The notes beneath the pieces were generated by a model. The model saw only the letters and a program-made list of their open reading frames with translations. It was not told where the DNA came from and did no database searches. 64,000 nt of DNA, from the NCBI GenBank assembly GCA_021018995.1, contig JAJIZI010000023.1, positions 186,001-250,000 of the forward strand. Reading direction: 5' to 3'. Positions 32,469 through 42,042 of the stretch are shown piece by piece (position 1 is the first letter of the stretch; every line of letters starts with the position of its first letter). This DNA is from Chloranthus sessilifolius (Eukaryota; Streptophyta; Magnoliopsida; Chloranthales; Chloranthaceae). The translations under genes and the position numbers were made by a program.

Positions 32469-34310
32469 TGACAAGTGAAAAATACCAATTTTCACCCCTA
32501 AACTTAAGTCTTGATAGACCTTTGAGAGAACTAAATAAGTGTTTTAAGTGCCAATGTTGCAGCTAACAATAAAGACAGGTTTAACCATAAAAGTAGCTTA
32601 AAAGTGCCAACAAGATGACAATCCATGTCAATCCAAAGGAAGGAAGTAAAGAAACAACCTCATCAGCTGTTGAAAGGTCTAAATGGAAGAGGCAAAGACC
32701 TGTAAGAGAAGCAGGGAAAAATTCGAACAGAGGAATGTACTACAGAGTTCTTTTCGCAAAGAATCTGGAACTCGGCGAAAAGGACTAAAACTCCAGGCTT
32801 AGTTTTCGAAGAGCATTGAACTCTTCGAAGAGAAGATTGAACTTTGGGAAAAGGAGAAAACACAATTCGAAGAGAAGATTGACCTTTTCGAAAAGGAGAA
32901 AACACAATTCGAAGAGTGATTGAACATTGCGAAAAGAGCTTCAGAAGTCACAGCACTTTGCGAAAAGGCCCCTAAGCTCTGCGAAAAGGTATTCTGGAGA
33001 TTCGCAGTTTTAACAAGGCACCAAGAATCTGTTCAGCGTCCCCAATGCGTTTTAAAACCTAGGGACATTCCAGAGGGTTCTAAGCATAAAGCAATGGAAT
33101 ATTCCACCCCACTTGAGCACCTAGAGAGGGAATAACTTGGCGGGAACTTCTAGAAACTCTATCAAACTTTCAAAATGCATAACAGAATTGATGCCTTTTT
33201 CACCTAATTGGCTGAAACAGATCGAGGAATTTCGATTGGCGTAATGATCTCGATCCCGCTCAACTACCATTGGTCAATACAGATCCGAGAACCTCGATTG
33301 GTTGATACACATCGAGCATGACACGGGGAAAGCTATAAATACGAAGCATTTGCCCAATTGGGGCATCCAGATTTTGAGTTTCATTTCTAATCCCCATTTC
33401 CCACCTGCATTTTGTCTCAGAATCCTTGTAATAGCCTACTTTGTACTTGCATTTGAGAGTCGTGAGATACTCATAATTCAAAGGAGAGTTTGCATCCAAG
33501 ACTGCAAATCCGAGAGTCGTTAAGCCGTGCTCATAAATTGTAAGGATGAATTTTAAAAGGTTGTCAGAACTATGCATTCTCCATTGGACTCATGTCAAGG
33601 GTTCCTCTCGATCTCCTCGACATTAGACTCCTTTAGATTCATTGTTTTGCATGCAATTTCCTTGATTCATTAATCCTAAGAATTAGTGTTGGTAACCTAG
33701 TCTCTTAACAAAGATTTGTAGTGATGTTTCTGCTCAATTGAGGATTTGGATTAAAGACTATTGGATGGTTTGTGGCCATTAAAGTGGATGACCATAGCCA
33801 TAAGTGTAAGCCTAATCCTTGAATTAGATTTATCTCTCTTACATCCGTGCTTGTAGCCGATGAAGATTGGATCACCTCTCGAGTCAGCTTATTCTCATTA
33901 GATTTCAAAGACCAAATCAGATTTAGATATTACTTTTCCATCTTTGTTTCAATCACTCCCCCAACTCGGATCTGGATCATTTAGTTTAAATTTTTCTTTG
34001 TTTTTAGTTAGTTAAATGTGACAAATTCAAACCTCTCATCTTATCAGTTTTCTAGATAGGATAAGAAGCCAGATCTGGTAGCTCAGATCTGGAGGTTTGT
34101 CTTACATTTTAGACAAATTCTCTGTGAACGATCTTTCACTCACTTACTTTTAAAACCTGCTACAATTGGCCCTGATCTTGCAGGCTAATTCTCTTCTAAC
34201 TGTGCTGATATTTCTTTATTTGTTTATATAGTCTAGAACCACTGTAATTTAGCAGCTATAAATCTGTTTTCAAAACTCACATAAATCAAGCACACTAAGA
34301 AGCAACAACA
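32469..34310 (+). repeat. 3' LTR of element B (1,842 bp)
   Basis: TGACAAGTG ... CAACAACA. Carries the 42-bp unit twice, CCATGTCAATCC and GTTGAAAGGTCTAAATGG, all shared with the LTR at 8168 and not with its own partner at 20292. Positions 33900-34310 differ from A by only a few transitions. Confidence 0.9.
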
Positions 34311-34352
34311 AGTTTTTGGTGCCGTTGCCGGGGAATTTGTTCTAAAATAGAT
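34311..34352 (+). promoter_or_regulatory. PBS and 5' internal stub after the right LTR of B
   Basis: AGTTTT, then TGGTGCCGTTGCCGGGGA (34317-34334), then AATTTGTTCTAAAATAGAT. This is the start of an internal region; it stops at 34352, where unrelated DNA begins. It shows another unit once followed this LTR. Confidence 0.85.
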
Positions 34353-35107
34353 TTGTTGGGTCAAGGGCCTGTTGGATCTGATCGACTTCCATTTCAGCCC
34401 CATTCAACCAAACCCATTGATAACTCTACCTACTAATACAATTGGAGCCGGTTCACCCAATGGTACTTAGTTAGCTAATTTGCTCGGGTCAAATTCCGAT
34501 AAAAAATAAGCAATTTGCTATTATCGCTTAATCCCATTCACCAAGAGTATGAGTTTTTAAATAAGGTCTTAGGTTCAAATCTTCTCTCTTTGTTGTTAGT
34601 TTGGGGCTTTAGGTGAATCAGTTCGGATTTTGGTTCACAATCGGTTACCGGGTCAATTATGAGTAGGTTCGGGAGTCAATTTTTTGTTCAATTTGAGTTG
34701 GAGTTTAGTCAATTTTCTCATCCTCCTCAACCGATTTTTGGCTTTTGGCCACCAAAACCGAACCGAGACGCTTGGTGTTGGCTTTAAGTTGGCTTTGGTC
34801 TGGTGTGGTAGCATCATTTTCTGCCCATTTTCTTTTGTGGATTATAATTTACAATCAATATATAGCTTTACCTTCATTTTGGAGAGGCCGATTTCAAGAG
34901 TTGCCGAAGGCTGTAAATGAAACTATCAGAAAAACTTCTCTCTATTTTGGACATCACATCTAGCTATCGTCGTATGTTCACATAGTGCTTAACTGATCAT
35001 ATGCTGCTGATAGGCTCAACGTGGAGTAATTCACACCGTTAAAATAATACGATATAAGTTTACATGTAGTAAACCCAAAAACTATTATTTTTTGAGTGGA
35101 TTTTAAC
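34353..35107. other. Intergenic DNA with hAT-like words
   Basis: No gene. GGTTCGG, ACCGAACC and CCGGGTCAATT words (34620-34770) suggest a decayed non-autonomous hAT element. TAGGTTCAAATC near 34570 resembles a tRNA-type B box, but no matching A box or tail was found. Confidence 0.35.
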
Positions 35108-35435
35108 TAGGGCTCTCAATGAGCCGGGCTTCCAATTTTTTTATTTTTTTAGCCCGGCTATAACTCGGGCTATGTACTTAGCCCAAGCCTGGCCCATAGC
35201 AGGTTGGGACTGGCTAGAGCTTTTTTTGGGTAATTTTGTTTTTAATAAAATAATTGATAAAAAAAAATTAAAATCAATTTTCGAAGAGAGAGAAAGTTTA
35301 ACAGAACAAGCGATAAAGTGAGAAACCTATTTTAAGGTTCCTATTTATGAAGGTCATTGCAAGTGCATTTTTACTTAAATGCCGTTGATTTTTAACCCAT
35401 TCAATGGTTTAATCTCAAGGCATTTAAGTAAAATG

Positions 35436-35471
<36 letters not shown>

Positions 35472-35671
35472 TTAATTTTTTATTTTTTTATTCGGGTCGG
35501 GTGCGGATCGGGTGTTGGAACATTCAACCAAACCCAACCCGAATCAATCCGGGTCACCACATGATTAGCCCAACTCAGGTACCGGGTTGGGTTGGCTTCA
35601 CAAAAGATATCATTTTCCCTAGGCCGGGTGTAAGGCAAAATTTGGGCTAGGCCTGCCCATTGAGAGCCCTA
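35108..35671. mobile_element. hAT-type MITE with terminal inverted repeats
   Basis: Left end TAGGGCTCTCAATGAGCCGGGC pairs with right end GCCTGCCCATTGAGAGCCCTA. Inside are GGGC/CCCG-rich words and a (TA)n tract at 35443-35470. Flanking 8-mers ATTTTAAC and ATTTTCCA agree at five positions, as a decayed 8-bp duplication would. No coding capacity. Confidence 0.65.
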
Positions 35672-35754
35672 ATTTTCCATCCAACCTGCACACTTTAATA
35701 CCAATTTTTTTTTTTTGATAGACTTTAATACCAATTGTTGTGTGTAATTTTAGT

Positions 35755-35770
35755 GATATTGATATTCAAA
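35755..35770. repeat. Left target-site duplication of the SINE pair
   Basis: GATATTGATATTCAAA; its partner GATACTGATATTTAAA is at 36251-36266 (14 of 16 identical). The pair encloses two SINE bodies. Confidence 0.65.
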
Positions 35771-36020
35771 CTACCAAAATAGGCATTAGCCCAATTGGTA
35801 TGCTCTCTCTAATGTAAGGGAGTAGATCATGGGTTCAATACTCGTCCTCCACGCTATTTTTCGCATTTATCTTCACAAGGTGTGGGTTGGGTTATGTTAG
35901 CTAACCCTCACAACCATAGTTGATGTTCTCTCACGCTGCTCCGCAACTGTCACATATGTATGCGTACTTGCTCATCGAGACTATCTCGGCCCGAACGGCC
36001 ATATATATATAAAAAAAAAA
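35771..36020 (+). mobile_element. tRNA-derived SINE, first body
   Basis: Pol III A box TAGCCCAATTGG at 35787-35798 and B box GGTTCAATACTC at 35832-35843, 34 bp between them as in tRNAs, then a non-tRNA body and a tail of TA repeats and ten A residues at 36001-36020. The cloverleaf is not intact, so this is a SINE, not a tRNA gene. Confidence 0.75.
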
Positions 36021-36250
36021 GAAACATGTATAGTTTTTTTAAAACTTCAAGGGGTTAGGTGAGTTGGCAAGGTACTTGATTCCAAAATCAGGAGACCTGA
36101 GTTCTAAACCCCCCCCCCCCCCCTCTTAAGGCCACCCAAGAGATTTATATCCTGTGCTGACCCGATATGTGCTGAATTTGAGATGTGCATATGCCTCTGG
36201 GATTAGGCGAGTGCTCTAAGAAGCCCGGATACCCAGGTTATAAAAAAAAA
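36021..36250 (+). mobile_element. tRNA-derived SINE, second body
   Basis: A-box-like TAGGTGAGTTGG at 36056-36067, B-box-like GTTCTAAACCC at 36101-36111, an unusual C-run at 36109-36123 and a final A9 tail just before 36251. Sequence differs from the first body, so it is another family or a diverged one. The first SINE tail serves as its left border. Confidence 0.65.
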
Positions 36251-36266
36251 GATACTGATATTTAAA

Positions 36267-37051
36267 TTCGCCAATCAAATACTTATCATCCTCTTATGGA
36301 TATGAGTTCTTTGACTAAAACATTTTCCAATGATGGATTGCCGTCTAAACGGTTTAGACTGATTATAAATTGATGTAATATGGAATATTAGAAAATTAGA
36401 CTTCAATGGTGTGAGATAAAAAATTAAATCGAATAATAGTAGATTAAACATTATTGTTAATTATTATACTCTTTTTAAAATATTATTTTTTATTTTATTA
36501 TTTTGCTTGAGAAGAGAGACGTAAGAGACATGAGAGAGTTATTATCTAACAAGAATTAATACTTGGAAATTTGGATGCTCTAAGTTTTAGAGCTATTTTG
36601 GTAAACACTTATTTTAACTATTGTGATAACCCCTAAGGCGGAGCCATTTTTAGTGTTTTTTTGACAAGCAACGCTATTTTAGCGTCTCTAAGGGTTTAAC
36701 GACTTGGAGATGCTCTGACAAATGTAAAAGGAAAATTTGTACTTTCAACCTTAAAAGTTTGCATATTTGCAGAAATGATCCTATAATTTCAATCCTTGCA
36801 TAACAGACCAGCTTCAAGTCAAGTCGGTTCCACGTTTCCCTTATATATATATATATGCTTCCTTATGCTTATTTGTCTTTTTTAATGCTTCTTTTTGGAT
36901 TGCGATTTCGAGATTCAACTACAGTTGATATAGCTCAGAGAACTACAACAGGCTAGGTAAGATATCGACTATATTATTTTTGTGAGATATTGATTTTCCC
37001 TCTTTTTTAACATATAATTGGTAGACCAGTATAAATTCTTAAGACATCAAC
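36267..37051. other. Intergenic AT-rich DNA
   Basis: No gene recognised. Possibly the 5' part of the Mutator-like element starting further right; no terminal inverted repeat could be paired because the other end was lost to the LTR insertion. Confidence 0.35.
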
Positions 37052-37231
37052 CGATATCCTAAGATAGCGAGCGATATCTTACGATATCGGCCGCTACTTT
37101 AAGATAACGTTCGATATCCTACGATAGCGGTCGATATCTTACGATATTGGCCGATATCATACGATAGCGGCCGCTACTTTAAGATAGCGCTCGCTACCTT
37201 AAGATGTCGGTCGCTATCGTATGATACCGGG
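37052..37231. repeat. Nine tandem 20-bp repeats
   Basis: Exactly 20 bp per unit. Two forms alternate: CGATATCTTACGATATCGGC (units 1, 2, 4, 5, 6) and CGCTACTTTAAGATAGCGCT (units 3, 7, 8; unit 9 mixed). The units are themselves partly self-complementary. The array ends 80 bp before the start codon of a Mutator-like transposase fragment, so it may be its subterminal or promoter repeat. Confidence 0.9.
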
Positions 37232-37310
37232 CTGCCGACATTTATAGCGCTAAGTCAAGTATGACCCATTTAACCAACCAATTTTTATTTTATAAATATT
37301 ATAGGTTGAG

Positions 37311-37778
37311 ATGGATGTTCTCCTTTTTTGCCATTTTGATTTCGTCCGTGTGAGAGATAATACTTACAACGGAGGACATCGGAGGATTGTCACTGTCACG
37401 AAGTATCATTTGATGAGTTTATGAAGAAAATGTACAAGGTCAGTAGGGCACGACCGGAAGAACAATTTATTACACTAACGGTTTCATTACGCATAAGGAA
37501 TGAGCTTGTGTTTGCCGAATTGTCTGAATTTGATGATTTTACAAACTTATTCAGAGCATATCGTATTGGTGATGGTGTGATAAATATTTATATCGAAAAA
37601 TCATTAGTCACTACCGTAGCAGAAATTTTACCGTATTTAGAAGCATTTCAACCGTTCCAGGAAATAAACGAAGATGATCAAGAATGTGATAAAAACGTCA
37701 GATTAGTAGATGATGATGGTGTGGAACCAAAATATTTGATTGAAAATCAAGAAATACGATTTGAAGAGGAGAACATCA
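37311..37778 (+). pseudogene. Mutator-like transposase N-terminal fragment
   Basis: ATG at 37311 gives MDVLLFCHFDFVRVRDN; a frameshift near 37400 moves to the frame of SFDEFMKKMYKV, followed by RPEEQFITLTVSLRIR and a DDFTNLFRAYRIGDGV block. This is the layout of the N-terminal part of plant MULE transposases (a short beta-rich region, then a low-complexity acidic stretch, EINEDDQECDKN). It stops at 37778, where an LTR is inserted in frame by chance. The catalytic DDE and MULE zinc finger are absent. The assignment is by pattern only. Confidence 0.5.
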
Positions 37779-39657
37779 TGATAAGTAGTGAAAAATACCA
37801 TTTTTCACCCCTAAACATGAGCCTTGAAAGACCCTTGAGAGGACTAAATAAGTGCTTTAGTGTTCATATTGCAGCTAACCAAAAAGACAGGTCCAAATCC
37901 GAAAACCATCCTAAAATGATCAAAACGCTGACAACGCATGTCAAGCTCAAAGAGGGAGTGAAGAAATAGCCTCAGCAATGGCTAAAAAGGTCCTAAAAGA
38001 GCAAGAAAAGACCTGAAGAAGAAGAATGGAAGCTAAAGCTCAATTCGCAAAGAACGTCTACTATTCGCAAAGGAAAAAATCAAGTTAAAAGTCAATTCGC
38101 AAAGAAGAATGGGAGCCTAGAGTTCAATTCGCAAAGAACTTCTACTATTCGCAAAGAACCTTGAACTTTGCGAAAAGAAGAAAACACTCCTCGAATAGAA
38201 GAATGACCTTTGCGAAAAGAAGAAAAGTTTAATTCAAGAATCAAACCCCACGAAAAAGAGCTTCAGGAGCCAAATTACTTTCGAAAAGACCCTTAAACTC
38301 TGAATGGCATATCTGGGATTTACAGCCACTTTGAAGGCATTTCAAGAACTCGCAGACGCCCTTCAATGTAATTAAAAGCCCAGTAGACATTCGAAGATTC
38401 CAAGCACAAACCAAAGGCATATTCCGCCACGTGAAAACCCAAAGATGAAATCACTTATGGAACTTCTAGAAGCTCTCAGACTTTTGAATTCCCATAACGT
38501 AATTGATGCTTCTAACGCTCGATTGGTGAACCAGATCGTAGCATTTTCATTGGCCGTAATGCATCCGGATCCCCTTGCGCAACGGCCATTGGGCAATCCA
38601 GATCTAAGCACTTCTGTTTGGTCATCTCTGCCTTGTGCAGGATAGAGGAAAAGCTATAAATTGAGAAGACATTTGCCCAATTGGGGCATCCAGATTTTAG
38701 AGTTTTCATCTCTGCTTTCCCTCATTCGGCCGATAGCTTATCCGAACCCTCAGAATCCCTTCTTGTAGTTTACCTTTGAGAGCCATTGTGAGTGATTTGT
38801 ACTTCCAAGTTGGATTCAAGATCAGAACTGAGGCTCTTCGAGAAGCTCGATCAGAAGTCCGAGGGCTCTCTAAGAAGCCGTGCTCAGTAATTGTAACGTT
38901 GGATTTTAAAAGGTTGTCAGAATTTGTGTCTTCTCCATTGGAGTCATGTCGAGGGTTCAATGTTCACCTTAGTGCATTAGACTTCTTTAGATTCACTCAT
39001 CCGCATCCAACTTCCCTTAATTCATTATCCTGCATGTAATTAGCGTTGGTAACCTAATTCAAGCAGATTTACAAAGTTGATGTTCATGTTCAACTAAAGA
39101 ATAGGCCACTATGGATGATCCGTGACCATTTAAGTGGATGAGATCACGTACCATAAGTCTAAACCTATTCCTTAATTCGATTTATTTCTCTTACATCTGG
39201 CCGGTAGCCGGATGAAGATTGAATCTGCCTGTTGAACTTCTGATTCTCCATTAAAATTCGAGGCTAAAGTACATGAAGCTATTATTTCGCATTTGTCTTA
39301 TTTTAAACATCTCCCAACTCGGATCCGGATCATGTAGTTAGTTCTTTTCTTTATTTGTTTATAGTTAAATGTGACACAATCCAACACTCTCTTTATCTAT
39401 TCTTTATTTTAGATAATTATAGAGCCAGATCCGTAGCATAGATCCGGAGGTTTATCTCATTTTAGACAAACTTCTCGTGGACGCATCTTGAAATACTTAC
39501 TTTTAAAACTTCTACAATTGGTACGATCTTGCAGCCATTGTTAGCCCCAATGTCGATATCCCTTTCATAAGTTAACATCCATATAACCTAGCATTCTTTA
39601 ATTCTTTAATTTTTGATTCATAATGCACATAATTATGGCACACTTGGAGCCACACCA
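37779..39657 (+). repeat. LTR of unit C (1,879 bp)
   Basis: TGATAAGTAGTGAAAAATACC ... CACACCA. Homologous in plan to the family-1 LTR: motif cluster 38040-38300 (TTCGCAAAG, TTTGCGAAAAG), CCAAT-type boxes 38520-38620, and TATAAATTG at ~38653. Left flank GAACATCA belongs to the Mutator-like fragment. Confidence 0.88.
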
Positions 39658-39663
39658 AGTTTT

Positions 39664-39681
39664 TGGCGCCGCTGCCGGGGA
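39664..39681 (+). promoter_or_regulatory. Primer binding site of unit C
   Basis: TGGCGCCGCTGCCGGGGA; one T-to-C change inside the tRNA-Asp match. Six bases after the LTR. Confidence 0.85.
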
Positions 39682-40048
39682 AGTTTGTTCTAAAATAGAT
39701 AAACCTATGTTTATTTTCATTTATTTTAATTTTTGCTTTAAACCTGCACTTTGCATTCCAAGTGCTTGAGTAAATGTCTCTGACAGTTTTGTATAGAAAA
39801 CCTGTTTTCTTATCGAGAATTTTTATTTTTTTATTTTTAAGTTTTATTCTTTGCCTTCTAGTTATTTGAATAAATGTCGCCACTCTTTTGTCTTTTTGTC
39901 AAATTTGGGCGTGCTTTGAGTTTTTCATTTATTTTCATTTATTTATCATCATTTATTAATTTTGTCATTATTTTTATGCGCTGATACCTAAAAGGAAAGG
40001 AAAGTTCTTAAATAGATGTTTGCTGTACCAAACTCTCTCTCGAGTTGT
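39682..40048 (+). other. Untranslated leader of unit C
   Basis: T-rich, opening AAACCTATGTTTATTTTCATT. Conserved in D and E. No coding signal. Confidence 0.55.
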
Positions 40049-42042
40049 ATGTTTGGCAGAGAGAACCCTCAATCTGAGATTCTCCCGTTAAATTCAAGTT
40101 GAAAGACTCCTAAGAAACCGACATACATCACATATATCTCTGAAATGGGTGACTAACGAGATTGTTAAGAGACTACTTTGCCTCGGTGCTTATAATTTCA
40201 TTTTGCATTCAATTTCCCACAGTGGAGGGAAATTATGAAATTAAGTCCTCCACCATCCAAATGTTGCCTTCATTCCATGGATTGAGTAAGGAAGACCCTT
40301 ACAAACACATTGATGAATTTCGCTTTATGCACAACATTTAACATAGTGACTGGTCCAGAGGCAACCAAGCTAGGCTCTTTCCTTTTTCATTAAAGGACAA
40401 AGCTAGAGCATGGTTATCTATGTTAGCACCAAACAAAGATCACATCATGGAATGATTTGCAATGTCAATTTTTGTCAAAATATTTCCCAATGACTAAAAC
40501 CAGCCAACCGAGACAAAGCATCATCTCTTTCTCCCAAAACTCAATCAAACTTTCCATGAAGCATGGGAAAGGTTTAAAGAACTGTTAAGGCAATGCCCTC
40601 ACCATCAAATTCCTAAATGGCAGCTGGTTCAAAGCTTCTATCAAGGAACTGATCAGAAGGGCAAGAACATGGTGGATGCCTCTTGTGGAGGTACCTACTT
40701 GAAACAGTTGAAGAGGTTTGGGACCTCTTTGAGGTGATTGGAGAAAATTCAACCCACAGAATCTCGCCAAGGGACACCGAGAATCCAGCTAGGATGAATA
40801 ATCCCAGATTCACAAGAGGGAAAGTTTATGAAGTCAATGAGCTGGAAAGGAAAGTGGATAATTTGACCACAAAATTTGATAGACTGATGGACTCATTTAA
40901 AGCTCCAAATGGGTCAAGAGTAGAGGAGGCATGTCTGATATGCCATTCCCCCACTCATTCCATTGATCAATGTCCTTCCGCATCACAATTTTAACTCATG
41001 ATGGAACAAGCTCATGCAGCTCACCTTATGGACAGATGCAATCGAATGACTACCCATGGAGATCTCATCCTAATCTCGTGGAATCAGTGGAAATTACTAC
41101 CTAACAAAGAAGAAGACCCAAAAATCAATTACCTTTCAAACCTCGTCACCATATCGCAGAATTTTATAATAAATCAAATTTTCAGCACCTAACCAACAAC
41201 AAGCCATGCAAAGATGCACCAGCCCCGCCTTCCTAGATCCTCGACCTTTGAAGAGCAGGTGTCTTGAGTTCACTTCAAAATCTTGAACTTGTCTCATCGT
41301 GAACCTTCACAATGAAAGCATTAAAAATTGAAGAAACTCGGGCCAACTCTCAAATTCATTGGCTAAGAGAGAAGAGGTAAACTACCAGCCAACTGTGAAC
41401 AATCCTAAGGGATGCTTCATGGTTGGAGAATCCTCAAATGGCCATGAGGAAATCAAAGCGTGACTACTTTGAGAAGTGGAAGAATAATAAACAACACAAA
41501 GGGGTAGTGAAGAGGAAAAGATGAAGAACAAGTGCAGAACAACAAATGGATAGCAATATGGCTGTTGATTTACATCGAAAATTCAAAAAATGAAAAACAG
41601 AAAATAACAAAATTGTTGAAAAGATGAGGAGAAATTTGTTCCTCACCTCCCATTTCCCCATGCAATGAAGTCCCTTTTGACAATGGAAACACAAAATTGA
41701 GGAAATGATGGAGACATTCAAGCAAGTTAAAATTAATCTACCGCTTGATGCAATCAAACAGTCCTCGCTATGCAAAATTTCTCAAAGAGGTGTGCACCCA
41801 CAAAAGGCAATCTAGGATACATTTATCCAAGAAGGCCTTTCTTTGTGGAGAAAATCAACCAAGTGCTATCAAATGCAACACCACCTAAGATGCAAGACCG
41901 AATCCCCACAATCTCGCATGATCATTGGGGAGCACACCATTGAGAAAGCCTTGCTAGATCTGGTGCTAGTGTCAACCGCTTCCTATTCTGTCTATGAGAA
42001 GCTAGGTTTGGGAGAATTGAAACCCACTCAAGTGGTGTTAAA
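40049..42042 (+). pseudogene. Unit C gag and protease, frame-broken
   Basis: Gag is clear from the M-FGR-type start at 40049 through KDKARAWLSMLAPN (~40400) to a CCHC knuckle CLICHSPTHSIDQC at ~40930. Protease follows at ~41950 with LDL-GAS lost to a small deletion. Frames break at about 40120, 40310, 40700, 41000 and repeatedly to 42000, mostly at CTG/CAG. From 42043 the frame is clean, a very sudden change of quality within one gene. Confidence 0.8.

Larger units (their letters stand above)
20292..34310 (+). mobile_element. Athila-like element B, full layout
   Basis: LTR (20292-22104), PBS, gag-pol (22301-27671), post-pol motif cluster, ORF3 (28285-30712), 3' noncoding region, PPT and LTR (32469-34310): the complete order of the family that element A holds in permuted form. 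The left LTR abuts host DNA. The right LTR is followed by a PBS stub, not by a target-site duplication. The two LTRs are of different subtypes: the left matches the orphan fragment at 15586, the right matches element A. So this is not one untouched insertion. Reading frames are broken mainly at CTG/CAG sites. Confidence 0.88.

Noticed and set aside
8168..32469. Equal spacing of LTR starts (12,124 and 12,177 bp) as sign of a precise segmental repeat
   Set aside because: The first interval contains ~6 kb of unrelated island DNA in place of the pol end and ORF3, so the near-equal lengths are coincidence.
35379..35564. 61-codon ORF with an Ile-Tyr repeat
   Set aside because: It is a translation of a (TA)n microsatellite inside a MITE.
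35787..36111. tRNA genes
   Set aside because: A and B boxes are present, but no cloverleaf stems can be formed and A tails follow; these are SINEs.
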